Positions 1-11,062 of a stretch of DNA of 64,000 nucleotides are shown here, one piece after another. Below the pieces are notes generated by a model. The model was not told the origin of the DNA, did not search any database, and saw nothing but the letters and a program-made list of their open reading frames with translations. The first letter of the stretch is position 1, and each line of letters begins with the position of its first letter. The stretch comes from Diadophis punctatus similis (Eukaryota > Chordata > Lepidosauria > Squamata > Dipsadidae), in the NCBI GenBank assembly GCA_023053685.1, contig JALIGW010000026.1, forward strand, positions 1,839,884-1,903,883. The letters run 5' to 3'. The position numbers and the translations under genes are program-made.

Positions 1-178
1 AGTATCCTTGAGGTAAACAGAGGAGGGGTGGCTGGGGATGATGGAAAACAGGAGGGAAGTGCCAAAGCCGGACACTCCACCCAGCGAGGACGGCAGTGGA
101 GGATGGGAGTCCTCACCCAGCCCTGTGGACAATGGGGGTTGTAGTCCAGTATCCTTGAGGTAAACAGAGGAGGGGTGG
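1..178. repeat. Short direct duplication at the left edge
   Basis: The 31 bases at 1-31 recur at 148-178, starting AGTATCCTTGAGG and ending in GGGGTGG. The 147-base period suggests a local tandem duplication that may continue to the left of the window. Confidence 0.7.
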
Positions 179-184
179 GGGTCG

Positions 185-530
185 GCCTGCTGGCGGGGGG
201 AGGTAGCGGAAAAGCGGGATCCGTCTTGCAGCGGGGGCGGGGGCGGCGGAGCATGGGAGCTGCCTCTCGGGAGGCAGGGGAGGATGGGCTCGCGGCCTCC
301 CCCCCCCCCCGCGCTGCCTGTCTGGCTCTCTGTCGCTTGCCGGGCTGCTCCTCCTCCTGCCGGGCGCCGCCCTCGCCCTCCCGCCGGCCCTCCGCAGCCA
401 TGGCCGCCGCCGCCACAGCCGCTGCTCCCTAGGCCCGAGAGCCCGCCTGACGTGACGACCCCCGCCGCCCGTCCCCACCGGCTCCCGGGCCCTTCGGCTT
501 CTCTTCTGCTGGCCTCGCCGCCCTCCCGAG
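185..530 (+). promoter_or_regulatory. CpG-rich promoter-like block upstream of exon 1b
   Basis: The block is strongly GC- and CpG-rich, with Sp1-type GC boxes around 231-249 (GGGGGCGGGGGCGGCGG) and GCC-repeat sequence near 390-425. It is the only CpG-island-like stretch in the first 34 kb and lies about 1.8 kb upstream of the 1b start codon, on the correct side. A role as the exon 1b promoter is inference. If so, either the 5' UTR is long or a noncoding upstream exon is spliced out of the TTCC/AAT-rich interval; a CCACAG acceptor-like site exists near 2066. Confidence 0.5.
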
Positions 531-760
531 CTTCCTTTTCCTCCCCTCCCTCCTTTCTTTCTCTTTTTCCCCTTTCCCTCCTTCCTTCCCCACTTGGCTT
601 CACCGTTTCATTAACCCCTCCTTTCTTTCTTTCCCTTTCCGACTCCCTCAGACTTTCCTTCCCTCCTTCCTTCCTATTTTCTTTTCATAGTTCCCTCCCG
701 TGGTCCCTCATTTTCTGATCTCCCCCTCTGACACATTTTTCTTTCTTTTACTTTTCTTCA

Positions 761-1214
761 CCTTCCTTCCTTCCTTCCCATATCATATTATCTCCTTCCT
801 TCCTTCCTTCCTTCCTTCCTTCCTTCCTTCCTTCCTTTCTTCCCATATCATATTATCTCCTTCCTTCCTTCCTTCCTTCCTTCCTTCCTTCCTTCCTTCC
901 TTCCTTCCTTCCCATAGCATATTATCTCCTTCCTTCCTTCCTTCCTTCCTTCCTTCCTTCCTTCCTTCCTTCCTTCCTTCCTTCCTTCCCATAGCATATT
1001 ATCTCCTTCCTTCCTTCCTTCCTTCCCATAGCATATTATCTCCTTCCTTCCTTCCTTCCTTCCTTCCTTCCTTCCTTCCTTCCTACCTACCTTCCTTCCT
1101 TCCTTCCTTCCCATAGCATATTATCTCCTTCCTTCCTTCCTTCTCCTTCCTTCCTTCCTTCCTTCCTTCCTTCCTTCCTTCCTTCCTTCCTTCCTTCCTT
1201 CCTTCCTTCCTTCT
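761..1214. repeat. TTCC array with regular CATAKCATATTATC spacers
   Basis: Roughly 450 bases of TTCC repeats are interrupted six times (near 777, 842, 911, 988, 1025 and 1110) by an almost identical spacer, CCCATAGCATATTATCTCC or the CATATC variant. A TTCC/CTCC array with a related spacer occurs at 60935-61225. Open frames here are translated repeat. Confidence 0.95.
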
Positions 1215-1254
1215 CCTTCTTTCCCACTTTTTTCCCCAATCTTCTTTTTCTCTA

Positions 1255-2304
<1,050 letters not shown>

Positions 2305-2443
2305 ATGGGTCAGCAACCTGGAAAAGTCCTGGGCGACCAACGGAGGCCCAGTCTTTCCGCTCTGCACTTTATCAAAGGTGGGGTGAAGAAGGAAGCATCG
2401 TCAAAGCAAGGGGTCAGCCATTGCAACGTCTTTCTGGAGCATG
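2305..2443 (+). CDS. ABL1: ABL1 alternative first coding exon 1b
   Basis: First coding exon of the longer, N-myristoylated isoform of the ABL1 tyrosine kinase. It encodes 46 complete codons plus one base (phase 1), beginning [17 protein letters not shown] and ending HCNVFLEH, closely matching the known 1b N-terminus. Gly2 is the acceptor for the myristoyl group that in this family docks in the kinase C-lobe and holds the enzyme autoinhibited. The donor is a clean GTAAGA at 2444. The last base G joins AA from exon 2 to make the Glu codon, as in other vertebrates. The exon looks one residue longer than human 1b (indel in the variable part after the conserved HFIKG), judged from memory. The ATG at 2305 is the first in-frame ATG; its -3 base is T, so the Kozak context is weak, but +4 is G. 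Identification is very secure. Confidence 0.96.
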
Positions 2444-2620
2444 GTAAGAGTCCTGGGGTGTTTTGAGCTTGGTGGGTGGGTTCACATGGCATTGCTTAAC
2501 CCAGCCAGGTGAATTTGCATGGGGGGGGGCTGAGCAGCGGTGGGTCGTTCGCGTGTGCGAACCGGTACTAAAGGGTTTTAGAACCCACTACTGGGGCTGA
2601 GCCTTTAAGACTGAACATTC

Positions 2621-2996
2621 AGGTAGACCTCCACTTACGACCATGACTTGAAGTTGCAACGGCACTGAAAAAAGGGACTTGTGTCTGTTTTTCACACTTA
2701 ACGACCGTTGCAACGTTCCCATGGTTATGCGATCAAAATTCGGACGCTGGGCTCATATTTAATGACGGTTGTGCCGGGGTCATGTCATCCCCTTTGGCCA
2801 CCTTCCGACAAGCCAAGTCCAAAGGGGTAGCCAGATTCATTTAACAACTGCACGGTTCACTTAACAACTGAAGAAATTCATTTAACAACCGTGTTCCAAA
2901 AAGGTCATAAAGCCGGGTGCGACTCACTTAACCATCCACCTTGCTTAGCAATGGGAATTCAGGTCCCAATTTTTGGTCGTAAATCGAGGACTCCCT
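2621..2996 (+). mobile_element. MITE of the AGTCCTCGACTTAC family
   Basis: About 375 bases with the family's hallmarks in order: AACGGCACTGAAAAAAG, TTTTTCACACTTA, a GATCAAAATTC block, TCCCCTTT, TTCATTTAACAAC repeats, and the end GGTCGTAAATCGAGGACT. Ends are imperfect inverted repeats, typical of a non-autonomous DNA transposon; assignment to Tc1/mariner-Tigger type is inference. Confidence 0.75.
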
Positions 2997-2997
2997 A

Positions 2998-3225
2998 TTT
3001 GTACATAATAACTGCCACACTATTTTATTTATGTATGTATTTATTTAATTTATTTAGTTTGTCAAACATGTACGAGATAACAGGCTTCAGTATAAACATG
3101 AATGTGAACACAGGAAATGGGTACGAATAAATGGGGACAGGACAGGGACGGTAGGCATGCTGGTGCGCTTATGCACGCCCCTTAGGAATGGGGTTAGGTC
3201 CACGGTAGACATTTTCTTTTTGTAA
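2998..3225 (-). mobile_element. L2-like LINE 3' end
   Basis: Minus-strand fragment sharing GGGACAGGGACGGTAGGC and TATGCACGCCCCTTA with the longer copy at 48276-48716, and ending in an (AAAT)n tail on that strand. The frame STVDLTPFLRG matches the reverse-transcriptase C-terminus seen in the other copy. Confidence 0.65.
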
Positions 3226-3309
3226 CTCTGCGCATGCACAAAGCCTTCTGTGCATGCGCAGAGGGTGAAAAAGCGCTCATGACGGGTTTGCACGCTTCCG
3301 AACCGGTAA

Positions 3310-3849
3310 GGGAAGGTAAGTAGATTTCACCTCTGCCTATCACGATATGTAAGCTTGTGCGCTACACCTTGTTGTGATGCTTAAACTGTGGTTCAACCCC
3401 AAAGTCATTCAACGAATTGTAGTTAACCTAAATAATGGCTTGAGCGGTTGTTTGAACACAGCCGGTCTCTTGAGGTAGTTTTCAGATGCGTCCCATGGTT
3501 GGCCTGAAGAATGAAGGAAAAGAACAAAAACTAGTCTGTGGTTATTGGGTGGGTGGGAGGTGAATCTAAGAAAATAAATCTGAATAAACGAGGAAAAGGA
3601 AGTTGTGCAGACGCAACCTGCTTTCTGTAAGCTACCGCAAACTTGGGATTTGTACGACACATGAAAGCAACCACAACAAGAGTTAGTGTGATCTGTGTGT
3701 TGAATTGCCCCTGAGTAGGGTTTAATTTGCTTTCGTTGCAAGCTTTTAAATAAAAAGTTTGAGCTACTTAGTCATCAATTTAATCAGCTGAGTGATTACC
3801 CGTAGTTTGGCTCCAGACGCATTTCCCTTATTTATTTATTTTAGAAATG

Positions 3850-3922
<73 letters not shown>

Positions 3923-5410
3923 CCTAGATAAAGTTAATTCCGCTTCTCGAGCCAGCCGAAACCTGGGTTGGCGGTGGGAAGGATAGCAGAGAATTGGGGT
4001 TTGAGATCTTAGGAGTTGGAAAATTGAATTTTGGGCTGGTTAATTAAAGCATTTTGATAAGGGGAAGGTGTGTGGCCTCTCAAATTAGCTTATATTGAGA
4101 GAGAAGAAAATGGGACAGTAGGTTATTGGCTGGGCTGAATCATTTTTGTTTGACCTGGATTGGGCGTGCTTGGTTTAGGGCATTGTGGCTTGTAAACCAG
4201 GTTTGTGGTGATACATAGCATAATGTGAGACAGCGCTTTGCATGCAAACCATGATTATTTTAAAGCTGGCTTATGGAGAGCCCTTCTGTGACCGTTGGAA
4301 GAAGAATCTTATTTTTTTCTGCTTTTGTCCTTTTGCAAAACGGCCCTCTTTCCAAACAGGCATGTGGATGTTTTTAAGTTTCCCCTTGATTGACAAAATA
4401 CATTTCCACCCCAGAGCCTTAAGGGGCTTGAAAAACAAGATTTTTCTCGTGTTCCCATGACTCCCACAGACCTTTTCCCCCCCGGGCCTCTTTTTTCAGC
4501 TTTTGCTGTCCCCCTGCAACCACGGGACGATGGGTCAACCCGTCCTGGGTTTTCCACTGAGGTGAATTTTGACTTTGGTTTCTCTTTAATTAATGGGTTG
4601 AGAGGAGGATCCGTTTTCCAAATTGATTCTGCAAACAGTTGCCCAAGCCTCGGCCTTGCGATTCGACTCTGGTTCTCCTGCTCCCCCGACCTCTGGTTTG
4701 TGCGTCTCATTTTTGGCAGCCTTGTCCTCTTCTCCAGGGAGACCTGGACTAAGTCCGAAATCTTGAATTATGGATTGCTTTGTGGTTGACCCTTTTGGTA
4801 AGGAACCACAGGGAGACCGCGTTTGATTCTCCTCCTGTTTCTCAGGGATGTTATTGCTAGGATTAAGTTTTCCTACTTTCAAAACACGCTGCTTGTGGTC
4901 CAAACGCACCAAGTTTAGTAAGCACGCACACAAACACACAAGCCCCTTTCATTTGGATAGTTGGCTGTGGGTTTTTTTTTTTGCCTCTTTATTATGTGGG
5001 TAGCTAAGACTCTGGTTTTGAGTTACAGATAATTTCCACGGAGTGGGATAACAGAAAAAGCAAATATAAGATTGGTGTCTTGGGTTTTAGCCAGTCCACA
5101 GCTGCCCTGGTGTGACTCGGAGTTCACAAGGCGGTTAAGGTTATCTTGGCATCTGAAAGTTTTAAAAGGGATGAAGGGGAAGTGAATATTTAAAAAAAAC
5201 CCACCATATTGGCTTTCTGGGGATGACGCAGACACATTCACATTCACATTCTTGATGTTTTTAGCAGTGCTTTAGAAGCACTTTTCTTCGCAATATTTTT
5301 CAGCTTCCTGATTTAGTTTTTCCTACTGTTGGGATCTCCTGGGGGTGTTCTTTTCACTCCTAACCATCTTAGCTTTCCACCTTAGCTGATAATCTGCTGA
5401 GAAATTTTTG
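3310..5410. other. Single-copy intron sequence with a CT array
   Basis: Apart from a (CT)32 array at about 3853-3917, I see no repeat signature or credible exon in these 2.1 kb. Frames present are short and have no recognisable protein. Confidence 0.5.
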
Positions 5411-5416
5411 AACATT

Positions 5417-5633
5417 GTTGTTGTTGTTAGTTGCAAAGTCGTATCCGACCCATCGCAACCCCATGGACAACGTTCCTCCAGGCCTTCCTGTCCTCTACCA
5501 TCCTCTGGAGTCCATTTAAGCTCACGCCGACTGCTTCAGTGACTCCATCCAGCCACCTCGTTCTCTGCCGTCCCCTTCTTCTTTTGCCCTCAATCGTTCC
5601 CAGCATTAGGCTCTTCTCCAGTGAGTCATAGAG
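5417..5633 (-). mobile_element. BovB LINE 3' end
   Basis: Read on the minus strand, it encodes a recognisable C-terminus of the BovB (RTE clade) reverse transcriptase: SLMLGTIEGKRRRGRQRTRW, then a WLDGVTEAVGVSL segment and DRKAWRNVVHGVA, followed by an untranslated end and an AACAACAAC tail at 5417-5425. BovB is the LINE known for horizontal transfer between squamates and other animals. Only the last about 70 codons remain, the usual 5' truncation. Confidence 0.9.
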
Positions 5634-5639
5634 ACCCAA

Positions 5640-5850
5640 TTTAGAACTAAGGAGAAATTTCCTGACAGTAAGAACAATTAATCAGTGGAACAACTTGCCT
5701 TCACAAATTGTGGGTGCTCCATGACTGGAGGTTTTTAAAAAGATATTGGACAACCATTTGTCTGAAATAGCATAGGTTCTCCTGCTTGAGCAGGGGGTTG
5801 GACTAGAAGACCTCCAAGGTCCCTTCCAGCCCTATGATCGTATGTTCTAT
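5640..5850 (+). mobile_element. CR1 LINE 3' fragment
   Basis: 5'-truncated copy with GAACTAAGGAGAAATTTCCT, the ORF2 end, and the family's 3' end GGTTGGACTAGAAGACCTCC followed by AAGGTCCCTTCCAGC. It abuts the BovB fragment. Confidence 0.9.
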
Positions 5851-5937
5851 GTTAGAAGACACGTTTTGCTTGAAATCCAGGAGCTGTTCCATTTTCCTTG
5901 GAGGACCAATAAATTTCCTTTCAGTTCTAATATTATC

Positions 5938-6400
5938 TTGAGACTCTAGAAAGAGTATAGAGAAGAGCAACAAAGATGATTAGGGGACTGGAGGCTAAAA
6001 CATATGAAGAACGGTTGCAGCAACTGGGTATGTCTAGCTTAATGAAAAGAAGGACTAGGGGAGACATGATAGCAGTCTTCCAATATCTCAGGGGCTGCCA
6101 CAAAGAAGAGGGAGTCAAACTATTGTCCAAAGCACTTGAGGGTAGAACAAGAAACAATGGGTGGAAACTAAACAAGGAGAGAAGCAACTTAGAAGTAAGG
6201 AGAAATTTCCTGACAGTTAGAACAATTAATCCGTGGAACAGCTTGCCTCCAGAAGTTGTGAATTCTCCAACACTGGAAGTTTTTAATAAGATGTTGGATA
6301 ACCATTTGTCTGAAGTGGTGTAGGGTTTCCTGCCTAAGCAGGGGGTTGGACTAGAAGACCTCCAAGGTCCCTTCCAACTCTGTTATTCTATTTCTATTAG
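5938..6400 (+). mobile_element. CR1 LINE ORF2 C-terminus and 3' end
   Basis: One of the better-preserved copies: an open frame of 115 codons (5976-6323) with RTRGDMIAVFQYLRGC, NNGWKLNKERSNLEVRRNF and PWNSLPPEVV, the conserved C-terminal region of CR1 ORF2, followed by the 3' UTR end and a TTCTATTTCTATT tail. Confidence 0.92.
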
Positions 6401-6431
6401 TACTAAAAGTTTATCATAGTAACATTGGCGC

Positions 6432-6575
6432 AACAATGGAACAATCCACCTCTGGAGATTATGGGTTCTCCATCTCTTCAAGAGGCTGGTTCGCTAGTTC
6501 TCAAAGAAAGTTTTTCTAATTTGTAGAGGGTTGGACTAGATAACCCCTGGGGATCCATCCAACTCCACAACTTTA
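6432..6575 (+). mobile_element. Degenerate CR1 fragment
   Basis: Diverged copy: GGAACAATCCACCTCTGGAG, GGTTCTCCATCTCTTCAAGA and GGGTTGGACTAGATAACCCC align with the CR1 3' end. It is older than its neighbours. Confidence 0.65.
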
Positions 6576-6579
6576 TGCT

Positions 6580-7848
6580 TCTCTTTCAGAGGAGAGATTT
6601 TGAAAGTTGTAGGGAGAAAAAAACTCCCGATCCAATAAGCCAATTTCATTTTCCTGTTGAAACCCACGCCTTGATGCTTTAACATCAATCCACCGATCGA
6701 GACATTTATCATTCTTTTGAAAGTTGCTTGCACTTCAGTATCTTTGGTTGGGGAAAATCCCGGATATTTTTTGGCGGAAATGAATTTCTGTAGCATCTTC
6801 TCGCCATATGTTGGTAGAAATTATGTTGTATCCTAATTGATCAGGGAGAAAAGAAGCCTATAACTTGAAAGAGAAAAATAAGAAGAAAAAACACCTATTA
6901 AAGATCAGCCAAACCCTGGCTAAGCCTCACGAGGACCCTTGGCTGTTTTTACAGAATAATCTCTCGGAATGGAAACGGTGGGTTTTTTTTTAAAATGCCT
7001 TTCAGTTACTTAAACCACCCAATCGCTCCCTATTCGGCCTTGCAGTTTTATGAAGCTTTGCGCGATAAATAACACCTTAAAGTGGAATATTGAATTTTGA
7101 ATTCTTGTTCTAGGAACGGCCAAGTTTGCACCTGGGCCTCGTAGCTCTTTCCAATTGCAGAAACGTTGGTGGGTTTCTCCCTTTTTCGAAAGAAAAGAAA
7201 AATTGGTCAACTTTTATTCTTTCCGCTTTATATTCTGTGGGGTGCAGTTTATTTCCTCTGGAAAGAGATTTTTCTTCTAGTGATGTGCAGGCTAATTAAG
7301 AGGAATGATGGATGGCACACCGGATTGGTAAGAAGGTTTCACAATGGGATGTAAGATTTCACTGAGTTCACTTTTAGTCGCTTTGATGGGTCAAACCTGT
7401 CCTTACGCGTTTTCACCTGGTGAAATAACATTATTTGGTCCATGGCTACAGTGCCAGAGATGCACAAAGAGACTGATGATTGTTGATGTGCTTTTGATGT
7501 TATTATTATATATGTTGACGGCAGCAAGAATACTTTATGCACAAAAATGGAAGGACATTTTGATTGCTACAATGGACGATGGGCTGTCAAACTTGACAGG
7601 GGGGATTAGCAGAGGTGGCTAAATTGACTGTTTTGTTTGATAAAAAAAGAATACAATTAACTTTGTTTCTTCTTGGAAACCGCTTCTGGACTCTGTGTTT
7701 GAGGTGCAGGGAAAAAAAGAAGGAAACTTTGATTTTGGGTTTTGCTGATAAGGTAGCTTTGTTGTTATAGACATGACTAGTATATAAAAGTGTGACGTTT
7801 TATGTTACTACTGCACTAATTTATTGCACCAAAAGGAGAGTTGGAAGT
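6580..7848. other. Single-copy intron sequence
   Basis: AT-rich sequence with no repeat signature that I recognise. It includes several 60-90 codon frames with no recognisable protein content. Confidence 0.45.
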
Positions 7849-8345
7849 CAATACAAATAGCCAATAGCCAAAGGGGTTTCATGCAAGGATTTCTCTGTAC
7901 CAGGAGAGGTCTGACTTGTTAAATAAAGCTTCTTTCCAAACTGTTCCAAATAGTAGATTAAATCCTCTTTTAGATTTAATGGACGTTCTGATTTAACGGA
8001 CCCCTGTTTTACACATCAGCCTGTTAAATGCAGATATTTCCAATTTGTCCTTTAAGACCTGTTTAGCAACTAGCCGAACAGGCAAAAAGGGCTTTCATGC
8101 AAGGTTTTTTTCTGTACCAGGAGAGATTTGACTTGTAAAAAGAAAACAAATAGTTCCAAATAGTAGATTAAATCCTCTTTCAGATTTAATGGACGTTCTG
8201 ATTTAACGGACCCTTATTTTACACATTAGTCTGTCAAACTGAGCATTTAGCAAATAGCCAACAGGCTTTCGCGCAAGGATTTTTCTACACCAGGAGAGAT
8301 CCTACTTGTAAAAACAAAACTTTTCCCAAGACTATTCCGAACGAT
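7849..8345. repeat. Tandem repeat with 216/174-bp units
   Basis: Three successive units share TTTCATGCAAGGATTT, ACCAGGAGAGATTTGACTTG, TAGATTAAATCCTCTTT and GATTTAATGGACGTTCTGAT. The unit anchor ATGCAAGG occurs at 7881 and 8097, with GCGCAAGG at 8271. The second unit lacks about 42 bases present in the first, and the third is incomplete. I recognise no transposon family in it. Confidence 0.85.
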
Positions 8346-9025
8346 ACTTTACAGTTTTAAGAAGGCTCAGTGAATTGCATCATCGTTGAGGTCTAGAGCA
8401 GATCCCCTTCCAACAATGCTGGAAATATGCAAGCTTAGGAAATTGTTTTTAACTGAGTCAGACTGTGAGCTCAGTTGCTCAGGAAGGTCACAACGTCCCA
8501 CAGTGGCACTTCCAGATTTATGACTGGAGCCTGTCTTAACTCCTCCAACCTGGTGAGGTTGGAGATTTAAGACAGAGGTCTTTCTATATGGGGGGGGGGC
8601 AGTTGGGAGGGGAAAGATTTCAGGCCAACGCACCCCCCTCCCACCTTAAGGAAACAAAACTGAAGTGAAATTAATTTAACAACGTTATATGAACAACTAC
8701 ATTTTGGTAATGATTTTTGAGGAAGCACTTTAGCTTGGGAAGGGGTCGCTGAGCATCACGCGATCCCCCCAAATTTTCACGGTGTGAAACAATTCAATTG
8801 TTTTAATCAGCGGATCCCCAAAACACGGAAGGTGCAGCCTGCATTTTCTAACCCCTTCACCAAATTGGAGCGGCCAGAAAAGAGGATTGATTTTTTGGGG
8901 GGGGGAAGGGTCACCCCTGCAAAATGCACTGTCAGGCCTATAAATATTTATCCTTATCGCTGCTGAGTTGCACATTTGCTTGGGTTTGGCAGCAGCAAAA
9001 GAGAGGGGCAGATTTTATGTTTTAT
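8346..9025. other. Single-copy intron sequence
   Basis: Non-repetitive except for short G runs (8591-8599 and 8899-8906). No exon-like frame. Confidence 0.4.
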
Positions 9026-9027
9026 TT

Positions 9028-9205
9028 AGAACAATTAATCCGTGGAACAGCTTGCCTCCAGAAGTTGTGAATGCTCCAACACTGGACGTTTTCAAGAAGA
9101 TGTTGGATAACCATTTGTCTGAAGTAGTGTAGGGTTTCCTGCCTAAGCAGGGGGTTGGACTAGAAGACCTCCAAGGTCCCTTCCAACTCAGTTATTATTA
9201 TTATT
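9028..9205 (+). mobile_element. CR1 LINE 3' fragment
   Basis: Truncated copy with AACAGCTTGCCTCCAGAAGT through to GGTCCCTTCCAACTC and a TTATTATTATT tail. A Helitron end abuts the tail at 9212. Confidence 0.9.
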
Positions 9206-9211
9206 ATTTTA

Positions 9212-9570
9212 CTAGCTGATACCCGTGCTTCGCTAGAAAACTATGTGATGGGGCTTGATAAATTGACACTTAAAGCTTGAAAATTAATGAGTAGTTAAAA
9301 AACGGACTGTATTATTTTGTTAGAGATAGTAAGCTAAGTTTCTGTTACAGATGAAGACATTATTTGCATAGCATAAACTTTCAATTCGTCCCTCAGATGA
9401 ATTGCTCAGGACCTCCCTATAAACAACATTCCTGGTTTTGCTCTCTGGCTGGAGGATGACCGGGCTGTCAGGTGAACTGACTCTGGAGCATGCTACATAG
9501 AACTGGCCATGGGAAAAACAGGCAGCTTCCATTACTTGTGTTTTCCTAATCGCATCTGTAAATCTTTTCC
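9212..9570 (-). mobile_element. Helitron fragment with helicase C-terminus
   Basis: On the minus strand the frame contains ACFSHGQFYVACSRVSSPDS and KTRNVVYREVLS, the signature of the C-terminal end of the Pif1-type helicase domain of Helitron Rep/Hel proteins. Downstream on that strand the sequence ends CGGGTATCAGCTAG followed by T, matching the Helitron rule of a CTRR 3' terminus next to a host T. The fragment is truncated at its 5' side, so it is dead. The call joins a sequence match with known family structure. Confidence 0.8.
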
Positions 9571-10001
9571 TGCGTTTTTTGCATCTTTTCCCTTTAACTG
9601 GTGTTAACAATAGAAGGAACAGATTTGTCTGAACTGAGGAGGAAAATAAGTCAAGGAGGGCTACCTGAATTGCAAGTTTGGGCCGAGACATTTTGCTTTC
9701 TGGCCGTGACGTTATTGAAATATCACTGTGCTTTCAAGCAGAGCTTGTGTGTTTGTGTGGGTGTGAAATTGACCACAGGGTGGCAGGAGGGGTCTGTACG
9801 CACAAACAGCAAAAGGATGGCTTCAGAAGTTCCCTGATCACAAAAGGTTTGGTACAGTTTATGTCAGGTTCTTGGAAAATTGGAAGGACCAAATTTTGGA
9901 AACTCCCGTAATTAATTAGCCTTGAAGTCAGCTCTGCTTATCTTTGAAATATTTGAAATTCAAGTAAAAGAGTCATTGCAAGTCCTCCTCGTCTTACAAT
10001 C
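9571..10001. other. Intron sequence, unclassified
   Basis: May include further degraded Helitron sequence at its left side; no signature is visible beyond about 9,570. Confidence 0.35.
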
Positions 10002-10326
10002 AATGGAATGGAATGGAATGGAATGGAATGGAATGGAATAGGATAGGATAGGCTAGGCTAGGCTAGGCTAGGCTAGGCTAGGCTAGGCTAGGCTAGGCTA
10101 GGCTAGAATAGAATAGAATAGAATATGTGGAATGGAATGGAATGGAATGGAATGGAATAGAATAGAATAGAATAGAATAGAATAGAATAGAATAGAATAG
10201 AATAGAATAGAATAGAATAGAATAGAAGAATGGAATGGAATGGAATGGAATGGAATGGAATGGAATGGAATGGAATAGAATAGAATAGAATAGAATAGAA
10301 TAGAATAGAATAGAATAGAATAGAAT
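10002..10326. repeat. Compound pentanucleotide array (AATGG/AGGCT/AGAAT)
   Basis: 325 bases of pentamers in blocks: AATGG, AGGAT, AGGCT (about 11 copies), AGAAT, AATGG, AGAAT (long), AATGG, AGAAT. All blocks keep the same 5-base register, so one pentamer appears to have mutated and re-expanded several times. Confidence 0.95.
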
Positions 10327-10328
10327 AC

Positions 10329-10980
10329 TTGCAATGAACGTTTGTGTTGCTGCAGAGAATCTCCCCTTTTGGGGTCTTTTTGTGTGGGTCGATGGGCAGA
10401 AATTCCGACTTGGGGTCTGCTTCGGCCTCCTGGTGTGGGGCTTTGGGTGAAGGCTGGAGGGAAGTGCCGCTGGTGGTGAAGAGCCCTAGGGCCTTGTTCC
10501 AGTGGGACTGCATCATGGCCTGGAACTGGCTGACCATCTCAGCTCGCTGAGCCTCCAGGCGCCGGTACCTGGCCTTGCACTCCCGCAAATCTTCCCTCTG
10601 TTTGGAAAGCCTATGCTCCTAGTCCTCAGTGAGGTGCTTCTGCTGAGCCTCCTTCTCGGCCAGATCCAATTTGAACTGAGCCAGCTGTTTTGCCAACTCT
10701 TTCTCGTGGTGGCTGCTTAGCTCCAACAACTGCTTCCTGTTGGGGCCCTAAGGAGCCCGGGCGGGCAGGGGAGGAGCGGCTGGCAGGGGAGGGGCGAGTA
10801 GAGGCTGGTGAGGCGCCCCTCAACGTGAGTGACATTGAGTTGGCCACACCCACCCAGTCACATGACCACCTAGCCACGCCCACCCAGCTGGTCATTAGGC
10901 AGATCATATTAGTGGTCGGCGGGATTTAAAATTATGAATTTAGTGGTCCCTAAGGTCCGAAAGGTTGGTGAGCCCTGCAT
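10329..10980 (-). mobile_element. DNA-transposon-like element with captured coding fragment, copy 1
   Basis: This 650-bp block is strongly similar to 56196-56877. On the minus strand it carries a coding-looking segment: KQLLELSSHHEKELAKQL, FKLDLAEKEAQQKHLTED, a stop codon, then HRLSKQREDLRECKARYRRL, QRAEMVSQFQAMMQSHWNKA and SPKAPHQEAEADPKSEF. Heptad-like charge spacing indicates a coiled coil. The coding part is preceded by CTCCTTAG, which looks like a splice acceptor. Flanking sequence (CCACGCCCACCCAGC, then GGTCCGAAAGGTTGG) is typical of squamate hAT-like repeats. The donor gene is not identified with confidence; a centrosomal coiled-coil protein such as centrobin is only a guess. Confidence 0.7.
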
Positions 10981-11062
10981 GACATAACCACGCCAAAATA
11001 AATAACTACAAAATGATGTATATACCCACATATATTATATGACCCAGAGAAACAACACAGTC

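Noticed and set aside
777..1130. Regular spacer-repeat pattern resembling a CRISPR array
   Set aside because: The constant part is short (about 19 bases), the variable part is only TTCC repeats of differing length, and the context is a vertebrate gene.
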